A stretch of 64,000 bases of DNA from Aradus depressus (Eukaryota > Arthropoda > Insecta > Hemiptera > Aradidae): assembly GCA_963662175.1 (NCBI GenBank), contig OY759217.1:10666562-10730561 (forward strand), in the 5' to 3' direction. Numbering within the stretch: position 1 is the stretch's first letter; every line of letters starts with the position of its first letter. A program made the position numbers and the translations under genes. A model generated the notes under the pieces. That model ran no database searches, was not told where the DNA came from, and saw only the letters and a list, made by a program, of their open reading frames with translations. This document shows positions 52,606 through 62,800 of this stretch, one piece after another.

Positions 52606-52960
52606 GAATTTCATAACATTCTCTGTGGAGAAGACAAAACACATAGACCCAGAATGAAGAGGACCTCTTTTCAAAGGAAGGAAGAAGAGAATCTAGTAAA
52701 GGAAAAACTAATGAAAGAAATTGTTATAAATAATAAAATAGAAGAGCTTTTGAGCTCATTTGAATAAATTTCATTGAAATTCGGGAGGGTTTTTCAGAAG
52801 GATGAAGAATACGAGTACTGAGGAATATTTTTTTGAAAAACTCCCCTATTCATTTGAATGCATAAAGAGAGAGATACAATTTTTACAGGAAAGCTAATAA
52901 GGCTGTTGGTTAACTTGCTACATAAGCAGATCATTATAGATGATCCCACTCCGGTTCCCT
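52606..52960. other. Unassigned purine-rich DNA
   Basis: No gene recognised; ORF 52858-53097 crosses into repeat E and the (TA)n run. Confidence 0.3.
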
Positions 52961-53065
52961 TTATGTATTATATTTCCATTTTTGCGTTATTATTGCTTTT
53001 TGTGCCATTGTCATTTCGCACATTATCAGTGACAGACAGCGTTTACAGGAGAGTTATATATATAT
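52961..53065 (+). repeat. Repeat E, 3' part
   Basis: GCGTTATTATTGCTTTTTGT, CATTTCGCACATTATCAGTG, ACAGACAGCGTTTACAGGAG. Complementary to 53771-53876. It is followed by (TA)n at 53056-53080. Confidence 0.8.
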
Positions 53066-53079
53066 ATATATATATATAT

Positions 53080-53200
53080 AGTCGACTCTCGATATAACGT
53101 CACTCGAAATGACGAAAAACTCGATAATACAAATTGAAACCCTGGTCCCTTGACAAAAACTCGAAATAGCGAAAAAACAAAAAAATGCATTTCTGTTCAC
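53080..53200 (+). mobile_element. Tigger-type terminus
   Basis: AGTCGACTCTCGATATAACG then TCACTCGAAATGACGAAAAA directly after a TA run: the common start of Tigger/pogo elements. The other end is not found, so it is truncated, perhaps at about 53200. Confidence 0.55.
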
Positions 53201-53489
53201 TTAGTATAAGGAACCGATTTTTAAGGTATGTTGGTGTAAAAGAAGAGTAGTGTTACGAAGTATGAACGAATAAACGCGCTGTATTAACAAAAATGATAAT
53301 CCATTGCCAAATGTACAATTTGCTTTTTATTTATCCCAGCAGAAAATTTTATTAGATTTGAAAATTAACTTTGTGCATTTGAATCAGTAAATTCCGTAGA
53401 AAACCACACACAAAATTTGAGAGCAGACAGAAAGGTTGGTTACAAAAATCTAGTACTGGTCCAATATAGGCAACCCTACCCTATATATG

Positions 53490-53768
53490 TATATAGTTAG
53501 TTATTATGACAAGGTCATATCACCTACTACCAGACCGCTCTTTAGTTGCTCTGGTGGACATGAGCCTGACTCAACTATGGGAGTCCTAAATTTTGTCTAC
53601 CCTAAATTTTTATTCACCTAGGGCAGGGGTCTTTAACGAGTACCTAACATCGTACAGGCTCGGTATCATGGCTTAACGTCTCATCCGAAGGACTACGTGC
53701 TCAACTGGGAGGTAAAATAAACTAAGGGCCTCGGCAAGCACGCGTACCACTAAGCTACCGGCGCTCTC
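53490..53768 (-). mobile_element. SINE-2, box B deleted
   Basis: CACCTACTACCAGACCGCTC, GTGGACATGAGCCTGACTC, ACGTCTCATCCGAAGGACTA, GGGCCTCGGCAAGCACGCGT. The box B segment is missing between GGCCTCGG and CAAGCACG. Ends CTAAGCTACCGGCGC. Confidence 0.85.
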
Positions 53769-53770
53769 TC

Positions 53771-54098
53771 TATTTATATAATTCTCCTGTAAACGCTGTC
53801 TGTAACTGATAATGTACGAAATGATAATGGTCTAAAAAGCGATAATAACGAAAATATGGAAATAGAATACATAAAACATATTTTGATAATATAGAAATGT
53901 TGTTTTCTTAAATTGTATAAATTAACTCTTCTAATTCAATTATAAGTTTCACCTGTACATCCTATGTATAAAAAAAAATTAACCTAGTAAATTTGAGTCT
54001 TAATGCTAGCAAACAAAATAAGTTTCACTTTGAACAGCATTAGACCAACTTGTCAAAATCGTAGGGCAGCTAAATTTGAACAAAATGAAGAATGTATT
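53771..54098 (-). repeat. Repeat E, longest copy
   Basis: Antisense to 52961-53065 at its left part and to 54784-55039 at its right part, so it links the two pieces into one element of about 330 bp. Non-coding; contains AACGAAAATATGGAAATAGA. Confidence 0.8.
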
Positions 54099-54394
54099 TT
54101 TTTTTTCATGATCAATATTTACTAATGAATGACTTTCTAGGTTTTTTTTTTAGGTCAGAGACCAAAGAAAAAACCTTATAGTTCCGGTCGTGTGTCTGTG
54201 GTTAGCCTGTAATAGCTCCCAAAAAAAAAATTGTAACCACTTGAAACACGTAATTGGTCTTAGTGTCAAATATGAACAGAAGAACATAATGACCGGTAAC
54301 AGAAACGTTTTTCGCGCCGAGCGATGTCAATATAATTACTTGGTGAAAATCAAAATCTTTTTCAACAAAGTTGTGTAGGTATATATAATTGTTG

Positions 54395-54752
54395 GTAAAA
54401 ATCTGGGAGGGAAAAAAAGTCGTCGATGAATCAGCGGTAATGCTCTTCCTCACAACGAATTTATCAATTAAGTTTCAAAACCAATCGCCTGTTTGAGCTA
54501 AAAATTAATTGTTGACATACATAGGATCTTCTGTGAATACTTACATTAAATTTTGTGTCAATACATTCAGTAGATCGGCAGTTAATAGGGCCAACTCCGC
54601 AGAATATTAATAGGTGTCGTCCTTATGGGTTTTTTGATACACATATACAAAATTTCGCTTTTGGAATGGGGGATAGAAAACATAAAATTCCAAATTCCAG
54701 AGAAAACTAAACATAGAATTTGTGATCGATTACATAACTTCCCCTATCTGTA
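54395..54752 (-). repeat. Family A copy, one module
   Basis: GTCGTCGATGAATCAGCGGT, TTCATTCAGTAGATCGGCAG-like TTCAGTAGATCGGCAGTTAA, CCTTATGGGTTTTTTGATAC, AACTTCCCCTATCTGTACTT. It lies between the two arms of repeat E. ORFs 54190-54378 and 54202-54453 are chance. Confidence 0.83.
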
Positions 54753-54783
54753 CTTCGTAGCAACAATGACCTAAAAAGCTATA

Positions 54784-55039
54784 ATAACTTAAATAACTTT
54801 GCATTTTGTTCAAATTTAGCTGCCCTACGATTTTAAAACTTGGTCTAATGCTGTTCAAAGTAAAACTTATTTCGTTTGCTAGCATTAAGACTTAAATTTA
54901 CTAGGTTAATTCTTTTTTATATATAGGTGAAACTTATAATTGAAATAGAAGAGTTAATTTATAAAATTTAAGAAAACAACATTTCTATATTATCAAAATA
55001 TGTTTTATTTATTCTATTTCCATATTTTCGTTATTATGG
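54784..55039 (+). repeat. Repeat E, 5' part
   Basis: ATTTAGCTGCCCTACGATTT, CTAATGCTGTTCAAAGTAAA, TTGCTAGCATTAAGACTTAA, complementary to 53844-54098 over about 255 bp. Confidence 0.85.
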
Positions 55040-55316
55040 AAGTAAAACAAATATACTTAATATGGTTATATCTTAAGATGGTAAGATTCGACATTTGTTT
55101 TGAAAAATTTGGAACAAATTGGGTTCGAGACTGGGAGAGAGAAGCGAACTTTTTCGACACCTCAGCGAAAAATGTTATATTTAAAGTGGCGAATCATATG
55201 GAAAGGATTAAACGTAGGTTTCAAATATTTTTTTTCATAATTTTGGTACATTAAAAGAAGAGCTGCAGCATCACAAACTCGTTGCTAGGGTCTACCTAGT
55301 CTTGTTTAATGGATTA

Positions 55317-55519
55317 TACTTCAGTAGTGGAGCCATGGTGGCCATGCGGGCTAGAGCGTAGGGCTTTGGTTGCTTGGTCTCACCATGGTTTGCGGGTTCG
55401 AATCCCGTCTGGGAGTGAGTTTTATTTCGTAGATAGAACTCCCTCCCGGGGCCTAGATAAAAGTGGATGGCTAATGTGGTGTCTGCCGAGGCCAAAAAAT
55501 AAAAAATTACTTCAGTAGT
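55317..55519 (+). mobile_element. SINE-1, full head, 12-bp target duplication
   Basis: TACTTCAGTAGT at 55317-55328 and 55508-55519. Head GGAGCCATGGTGGCCATGCG, anticodon-arm region TTGGTTGCTTGGTCTCACCA, box B GCGGGTTCGAATCCCG, A-rich end. The head resembles tRNA-Leu with its long variable arm. ORFs across it (55292-55522, 55309-55518) are SINE sequence. Confidence 0.94.
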
Positions 55520-56034
55520 CAACTAAAGGGTTGAGGCGGTTGCAGCCTGCAGTCCAGGCTGTGAACGGTACTGTAGCCAGTCAGTCAGCTCTGAGTTCAC
55601 TCACCAACCCAGTAGCAGACCCGAAATGATTTCCGCTTCCGTGACACTCAATCAAACTTAAAGAATAGTTCAAATGTCGTACCCAACTTGAATAGGGCTT
55701 TTGATACAAGAACGCCATGGTCGCATTACCTAATAGGTTATGTAGAAAAGAGATATTTACGACAAATGACAATTCTTATTTTTTGAAGAGATAGTTCCAA
55801 AGAGTTTCTATCACAGTTAATCAAGAGTTACAGAGGCAGAACTTGACGTTTTCTGGATCATTCTCGAGGTCGAAAATGTTAAAGACTACCCTAAACGGTA
55901 ATAAGGAAGCAAAAATAGCTGTAATTTTGCGTTAAGAACAAGAATTTAGTTATAGTTATTAGACTAAATAATTTAATTAATTAATAAATAATATAGTTCA
56001 CATTATTTTGTCCCACAGTAAAATTAACTTATAC
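55520..56034. other. Unassigned DNA
   Basis: GC-richer to 55640, then AT-rich. ORF 55581-55772 (minus) has no recognisable domain. Confidence 0.3.
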
Positions 56035-56296
56035 CTTGGGGTTTAACTACGTCATTTCGCCTACTACCAGAGGCTTTTTCGCCGTTTTTCGTAGACATGA
56101 GACCGACTAGGAGTCCTGAGTTTTACCTACCCAGGTTTTTATTTACCTAGAGTAGGCGTCTTTAACGAGTCCTGACATTGTACAGGCTCGGGACCATCCC
56201 TTAACGTCCCATCCTCAGGGCTTCAGCTGGGATTCGAACCCGCGATCTTAAGCTGAGTAAGCAAGCATGCTACCTCTGAGTTACCGGCGCCCTCGT
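56035..56296 (-). mobile_element. SINE-2, full length
   Basis: GGGGTTTAACTACGTCATTT, CTACTACCAGAGGC, ACAGGCTCGGGACCATCCCT, GGGATTCGAACCCGCG (box B), TACCTCTGAGTTACCGGCGC. Confidence 0.88.
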
Positions 56297-56454
56297 TTTT
56301 TAAGTAGTACAATTTACATGAAATAACATATTTTGCAGGTTTTACGTCTTATAAAATGATTGAAAAAAAAAAATCTATGTTGTAAAACGTTCGTCGAAAA
56401 ATTAGTAGTAAGCAGATGTTGTGGTTAGTTTAACCACATTTGTAGAGAAGACTG

Positions 56455-56625
56455 TCCTTCATGTGTCCGATGTCAGGTACTCGTTAAAGATCTCTGTTCT
56501 CGGTAATTAAATCTGAGTAGGCAAAATTTAGGAACACCATAGTAGTCGTTCTCCTGTGCAGCAGAGCGGCAAAAAGCCCACTGGTAGTAAGCGAGATGAC
56601 CTCGTAGATGGAGCCCGGGCATGTA
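56455..56625 (+). mobile_element. SINE-2 without head
   Basis: TCCGATGTCAGGTACTCGTT, AGTAGGCAAAATTTAGGAAC, GAGATGACCTCGTAGATGGA, GCCCGGGCATG. Confidence 0.85.
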
Positions 56626-57106
56626 ACGATAAAATAAACAAACCATTTTTATTTTTATGTACCAGATTATTTTACTAATATAAATTTTTTGGATTAAAAA
56701 AATATATATATATTTTAGCAACTAGTTCTAAATTATAAATGGATGGATACAATAATTAATAAGTTACCGAGCAATATGAAGGTAGATGGGTGGGGGATGG
56801 TTGGTGCAGGAGAGAGGACTGGAGACTCGCCCCGAGGGAGGTATGTCCACTAGCGTCCACCAACATGGTCCTACTTCACTGTGTCACGTCCTGCCGGGTA
56901 CTGAGCTCCGGTCCCTTCCCTCTCTGTCACTTCTCCAGCCTCTAGCTGCTAGCCGCTACCCGCTAGCGCCTGACAGTCACTTCCCTCTCAGTAGATATAC
57001 ACTCCTGCTCTCTAACGGATACTCCTTCAACTCCATATGTACCAATGCGAATAACTTAAGGCGAAATGGGAGGACAGTTTAGTGTGTTTTTGAGATAAGA
57101 TATGGC
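56626..57106. other. GC-rich island with ORF 56786-57082
   Basis: From 56786 to 57030 GC is far above the surroundings, with TAGCTGCTAGCCGCTACCCG. The 98-codon ORF starts MGGGWLVQERGLETRPEGGM and has no recognisable domain. The end GGCGAAATGGGAGGACAG recalls TAGGAATGGGAGGACATTAT at 36821, so a transposon fragment is possible. Confidence 0.3.
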
Positions 57107-57778
57107 CAGTGCTGGATTACCCAATAGGCCGGACTAGGCCATGGCTTGGGGCCCCCGTCGATGAAGGGCCCCCGTAAAAATAGAAAATTATTATACTTAT
57201 GTTAAATCGAAATTTCCATCAAAACCCAAGTTCACTCATTCTGAACTTTACGAAATTTTAATTCGAGATAATCTTGCAACTGTTTTTCCAAACGTTGAAA
57301 TTGCTCTTCGCATTTTTTTAACGCTCATGATAACAAATTGTTCTGCAGAGCGCTCTTTTTCAAAATTAAAACGAATCAAAAGCGAGCAAAGAAGCATTTT
57401 GCATCAAGAACGACTAGACATGCTGAGTTTGATGTTCATTGAATCAGATTCGCCAAATTGATTTTGAAGACATCATCAATGATTTTAGCGACCTCAAGTG
57501 TAGAAAGAAAGATTTTTAAAGACAAATCTTATATCAACGTTTATATTATAAATTGATATTGTTTATAACATGTTTTTGTAATTTTAGTTCTGAAAAGAAT
57601 AAATAGGTACTTTAACAAAAAATAAAATTTATTTCATGTTTATACCTTAGAAATAATATAAATCCATTGTTAAATGCATATAAATGCCTAAATAAACATT
57701 TCATTGCAGTTTGTAAAAAAAGGGGGGCCCCAAAAATTTTAAGGGCCTAGGGCCTCCTATTCGCTTAATCCGGCACTG
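57107..57778 (+). mobile_element. hAT transposon relic with 8-bp target duplication
   Basis: GATATGGC at 57099-57106 is repeated exactly at 57779-57786. Ends CAGTGCTGGATTACCCAATA and, inverted, CAGTGCCGGATTAAGCGAAT, then GC-rich GGGCCC blocks on both sides. The 672-bp element keeps only the C-terminal part of its transposase. Confidence 0.95.
57195..57461 (+). pseudogene. hAT transposase C-terminal (dimerisation) domain fragment
   Basis: An open frame leading to a stop at 57459 reads KPKFTHSELYEILIRDNLAT then VFPNVEIALRIFLTLMITNC, SAERSFSKLKRIKSEQRSIL and HQERLDMLSLMFIE. NCSAERSFSKLK...R..M...R is the hallmark of the hAT C-terminal dimerisation domain, which also contributes to the active enzyme. 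The zinc finger and the catalytic core are deleted, so it cannot act alone. The frame has no start codon of its own. Confidence 0.9.
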
Positions 57779-57848
57779 GATATGGCACTACTTTCGGGGG
57801 TAAGTCACACTTCTTCCCAGAAGTCACTGATATAATTTATATTATAAT

Positions 57849-58195
57849 AGAGAGCGCCTGTAGCTCAGTGGTATACGTGCATTCTTACTGAGTTCAAGTT
57901 CGCAGGTTCGAAACCCGACCGGGACTCTTAGCATATTTTAATCTGGGAGGTAAAATAAACTTAAGCATGCTGTACTTGGGATGGGACGTTAAGCAATGGT
58001 CCCGAGTCTGTACGATCTCAGGTACTCGTTAAGGACCCCTACCCTAGGTGAATAAAAATTTAGGGTAGGCAAAATTTAGTACTCCCGGAGTGGAGTCGGG
58101 CTCAAGTACACCAGGGTAAAAATAGCGCTCTGGTGTAGGCGATATGACCTTGAAGTTGAAAGCCAGGGCATGAGTCACAATAACTAACTATTGCT
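57849..58195 (+). mobile_element. SINE-2, full length
   Basis: GAGCGCCTGTAGCTCAGTGG head, CAGGTTCGAAACCCGACCGG (intact box B), ATCTGGGAGGTAAAATAAAC, TTTAGGGTAGGCAAAATTTA, GGCATGAGTCACAATAACTA end. Together with 41556 it is the best reference copy. Confidence 0.93.
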
Positions 58196-58790
58196 TATGC
58201 GACATTTTAATTAGGTATTAGATTTTTACAAAATCTGAGTTTATAGACAAGTGTAGAAGAAAATCGTGAATTAAACACACTTTTCAGATTATTTATTTTG
58301 GTTCAGTAGATCAAACCGAAACAGAAATATACGATTTCAAAGAAATAATTGCTGGCCGCCCACTACCATAAAACTACTTCTCTAATCTCATTTACCCCCA
58401 ACGCGTCTGGGAGAATTTCCTGCCATAGATTGGATACATAGCCAAATACGAGCTTTCCTGTACAGTACTTACCTATATCAAAATACGACATTTTAATCTA
58501 CATTTTTGACGATACTACCTTCTCTATCTGAAGGATGAAAGAAGTATGGTGCAGGTCGGAGCTGCCCTGAACTCTCCCTTAGTGTTGTTCGTGGGCTGTG
58601 TAACAACTAATATAGAACTTGAAAGTTTAGAGGAAGTGCAGAAACATACTTATGGGGCGGGGTATGCCTTAAGTTCAGAGATCGAAGGACCCGAAAAAGA
58701 GCAAAAACTGAAGGTAAGTTTCAGCAAATAAAGATTTAGAAGGAGAACAGAAACTTACGTTGAAGTTTGGGTGTAGTCTATAAAAACTCA
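58196..58790. other. Unassigned DNA containing an exon-like ORF
   Basis: ORF 58546-58731 (plus) starts MVQVGAALNSPLVLFVGCVT. At 58713 its frame meets GTAAGT after GAGCAAAAACTGAAG, a consensus 5' splice site. No acceptor or second exon can be assigned and the protein is unfamiliar, so this is only a candidate exon. Confidence 0.3.
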
Positions 58791-58794
58791 TAAA

Positions 58795-59260
58795 CGCTGG
58801 AATGTCAGTAGAGAAGTTTCAACCAGATACAATGATAGTCAACCATAAGTAAAGATGAAACGTTGTTCTGGTTGGTTTTAAATATAGAATATAGGTGATT
58901 CTTGTTGCACCGATTCTTCATATTTTCTGAAAAAACCTTAATACAGCAATGTCTGTAGATAAGCATCAACCAGATACCATGATGGTCTTGCATAAATTAG
59001 GATATATATATAAGTATATTCTGGTTGGCCATAAACAAAATAGCCGAAAAAGAAGTATAGAATATAGGTGGTTTTTGTGGTACCGATTCTTCATATTTTC
59101 TGAAAAAAACATTAATACATCAGAGAGGTTTCCACCAGATGTTATGATAGTCAACCATAAGAAAACATGAAAATGTTTTATGGTTCTAAAGAAAATAAGC
59201 GAAGAAGAAATATAGAATATACGCCCTTTGGCACCGATTCTTGATATTTTCTTCAACAAG
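58795..59260 (+). repeat. Degenerate tandem array, three units of about 150 bp
   Basis: Each unit has AACCAGATAC-type sequence, ATGATAGTCAACCATAAG, TAGAATATAGGTG and CACCGATTCTTCATATTTTC with TGAAAAAA. Units begin near 58795, 58944 and 59116 and have diverged by 15-25 % by eye. The minus-strand ORFs 58805-58993 and 58966-59259 come from it. Confidence 0.85.
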
Positions 59261-59844
59261 CTTAAGAAGCTACCCGTTGTGTATATTTACAGAGAGTCCT
59301 AAACTATGTACATATATTTTTTTAATGTGGTTTAAGACATCTGGCTCTTCGCCTAAATAGTCTGTACATCGTAAGTTGAGGCTTGACAGTTCAACAATTC
59401 TGTAAGCGAATGATCCGGCAAAGTGCCTGTTATCATGTCAGGTCTATGTTTGTGTGTTGCCACAGCCGTTGACAGGTTGAAAAAAGAGTTATAACTGGAC
59501 AAGAAAACAATAACTATCTTTGGAAAACTGTGATAGCATTTGCGGACTTCTCTTAGAATTATCCTAAATAAAAATTTCTTTGTATGACTAATTTTAATTA
59601 GATAAATATTTGAATTTTCCATGCCTAAAAAAGGTTGATACAGCCATGTAGAAAATGTTTTTTAAAACGAAAAACATACAACTATGGCAACACTGTTTTG
59701 ATGGAACATTACGCGCGGTTTTAGTTAAATGGCAGTGTATGAATGTTTTACAAAACATTGCTTTGTTAGGAAATTGAAATATTTCTAGTTTTACATGGGT
59801 TAGTGCACTAGTTCCTGTTCTAATTATTTTTTAAATATACAGCC
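59261..59844. other. Region upstream of the coiled-coil gene
   Basis: It should contain the promoter and 5' UTR of the gene starting at 59845. No TATA box at a clear position. TTTTTTAAATATACAG before CCATG could be an acceptor for a 5' UTR exon. Minus-strand ORF 59353-59622 (89 codons) is unrecognised and probably chance. Confidence 0.35.
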
Positions 59845-59895
59845 ATGAATGAAGATTTACACAAATTATTATCCGAATTAGAGACAGTAAATAAG
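59845..59895 (+). CDS. Exon 1 (residues 1-17)
   Basis: MNEDLHKLLSELETVNK, then donor GTAAAT. Ends in phase 0. Confidence 0.78.
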
Positions 59896-62800
59896 GTAAA
59901 TCCCTACTAAAATAAATGTATATTTTGGTTAACTCCCAGCCATTATTTAATTAGCCATTAATTTTTCTGTAGTCTTACAGTCGAGCAACAAACAAAATCA
60001 AGGAGCAAGAAAGAAAAATTTCACTGCTAAAAGATGAAATAAAGATTGCCAGGGACAATGAGCAAATACTTAGAAATCAATTGAACCGTAAACAGCTAAA
60101 TCTAAAAAATCTGCTTGGAACTGTTCAAGAACTCTCACATATTAAAGGTAGTATAGAAGTATAAATTTGAATGATAGTTTTCGTTTAAATAAACAAATGA
60201 AAATCTCTCACTAGAACAAAAGTTGTATTTCTTTAGTAATATGTTAAGCCTATATAAGAAATGGAAATTGGGCATTTTAAGAGTTTACAATTTTTGTGGT
60301 GGTTGTTAGAAAATCAAGCTTAATTAAGCGTATATCATATATTGATGAGAAAATGAAAAAAACAATTCTTTTTATTTAGATTAAATAAGTAAACAATTTT
60401 GAGTTAGATAAAGTAAGGAAGAGGTTACCACAGTTTCTTTTTAATTGTTACCTATTAATTTTATATATTGGGGTTAGAATCAAAATGGTCCAAGTGACAT
60501 TTTTGAAAATTTTTGTTGTGCATAATCGGGCACAAAAATGATAGTTCTGTTCAGGAAAAAATTTGTTTAAGTGAAATCCTAGCCAGTGCTGAGATCCATG
60601 GCAAATCACTTATAAATGCCATTTTGGTGACATGACCAAGTAACTTAAACATATCAATAGTGACATTGAAATTAAGATTTTTATGGTTTGCCAACAGCAA
60701 CTTTCACCATAAAAGCAGAAGACAAAATATTTCTGGTTTCGATAAATTATAGATTTTTTAAATTAGTTAAGAACTTAATGCACAGTTTCTTCAAAGTTTT
60801 AAAAATGTCACTTGGACCACTTTGATTTTAACCCCGTCATATATTATTCGTTTTTCAGAAGAAAATCAAAAACTGATCAAAGAACAAAAGTCTTTACAAG
60901 AATTATTAGACCAAAAGAAACAGGTAATTAAACTTGACATTTTGGTTTTTGTGAAATATTTTCATTATATTTGTATGTGAAATTAATCGGTTGACATATT
61001 ATTTTAGAAATTTCAAGATGAAAAGGATTCTTGGTCTCAAGAAAAAGAAGAGATTGAAAAAAATAAACAAGAAGAAATAGATAATGTGAAAAAATTCCGA
61101 AGTATGGAAGGTTCGTGGCAAATATATATTTTTTTGTTTGTTTTCGGGGTTCCTTATTCCAAATGGTAAAAATGGAACCCTTATAATCGCTCAATGGTCA
61201 TCCGTCACAACAGTTGTATCTTGAAAAAATTTGAAATTGTGCTTATAAGTGGATAGGAGGTATGCACATGTTATCCCTGTAATTATTTAGTTTTTAAATG
61301 TTACTGATCCCTTTGAGTGGTATATCAAATGTAAGAGTTAGAACTGTAGAGTTCAGAAATGTATGGAAAAAAATTATTTAGTTCCACTTTTTTGTTCAAA
61401 ATGATAGAAAAAGTTACATTTTTACCATATCCCCCCTCTATTTCGGAAGGTAGTCAGCTAGAGAAATCTGAAAAAATGTGGGGTGCAGAGTAAAAGAAAC
61501 TTTTGAGGAAAACTAAATGAGATGTATTTATTGACGTTAAAAACATTCTTAAGGAGGCAATTTATTACTTTTCCTGACAATATTAACATCACACAGCCGT
61601 TGCGCAACACTATTGAAATATACAAAAAAAAAAAAATACAAATTGTCAATCTAGGCTATGTGGTGCCCAAAATTTATTATATTCTGAGGGGTTTGGGTAA
61701 GTTACACCGCAATACAAAGTCCGTGAATTATAGAAATATTTGGTTCAGAACATGAGTAACGTTTAAATAAACTATAGAAAGGAAATTTACCAAATGGCAC
61801 TGATATTGTACGGAGCCTTCTGGAAGCTTCTTGAACTGTTTTTAATATACTTAACTCGAAATAAATGAATCTTCACGATGGGATATCAACAGTGTAACAC
61901 AGTTTCACTCATTTGTGTGTTAAATTAAGGTTGATCTTTTTTTTTTTAATGATATTTCCTGTTTTAGTGCAATCATTGAACAGAGAAATAGCTCGTCTTC
62001 AAGAAGAAGATAAAACAATGTTAGAAAATATGCAAAATGAAGTAAAAAGAACTGATGAGAACTATAAAAGACAGTTATCACAAACAATATCCAACGTAAG
62101 TTTCAGTATCCATGAATCATTTTTACTAGTTATAGATTAGTATTTTGTAGATATAGGTCATTCCACGTCAACTCAATAAAGAGACCCTTAGAGAGCGCTG
62201 GTAGGTCAGAGGTACGTGCTTGTCTACTGAGCTCATGATCGCGGGTTCGAAACCCAGCCAAGGCCCTTCGGTTTTTATCTGGGAGGGGAAAAAACCTTGA
62301 GTCTTTCTCCGGGTGGGACGTTAAGCGATGGCTCCAGTCTGTAGGATGTCAGGTACTCGTTAAAGACCTAGGTGAATAAAAATGTAGGGTAAACATACTT
62401 TAGAACTCTCATAGTAGAGTCGAACTCATGTCCACCAGAGCAACGGAAGTATGCTCCGACATAGGCGATTTGACCTCGTAGTTGAAGCCTGGGCGTAAGT
62501 CAAAATAACTAGCTAACGATACTGTTATAGGTACACAATTTGAGTTTGTTTCCAAATAGCTGATCCTATAGGCACCAAAATCATTATGAATACGTTGGAA
62601 AAAAAAAACATTGAAAAAGGTTCGTGGACGGAAGAAAAGAAAATTCTACAGACATTCACATACGCACAACCGCCATGCGGAAAACTACTTATAAATATTA
62701 TCTCGCACATTATTAGCAGATTTCCATTTCTTTAAGGAAACATGGATGTAAAATGATCTTAGCAAAATTAAACTAATTATTAATTCGTTATTTATTTTAC

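Noticed and set aside
55329..55410. tRNA-Leu-like gene
   Set aside because: Box A, long variable arm and box B look like tRNA-Leu, but the same sequence recurs as SINE-1 with a body, A-rich tail and target duplication.
57849..57925. tRNA gene with GTAGCTCAGTGG and GGTTCGAAACC
   Set aside because: It is the head of SINE-2, which has some 20 copies here; the acceptor stem does not close.
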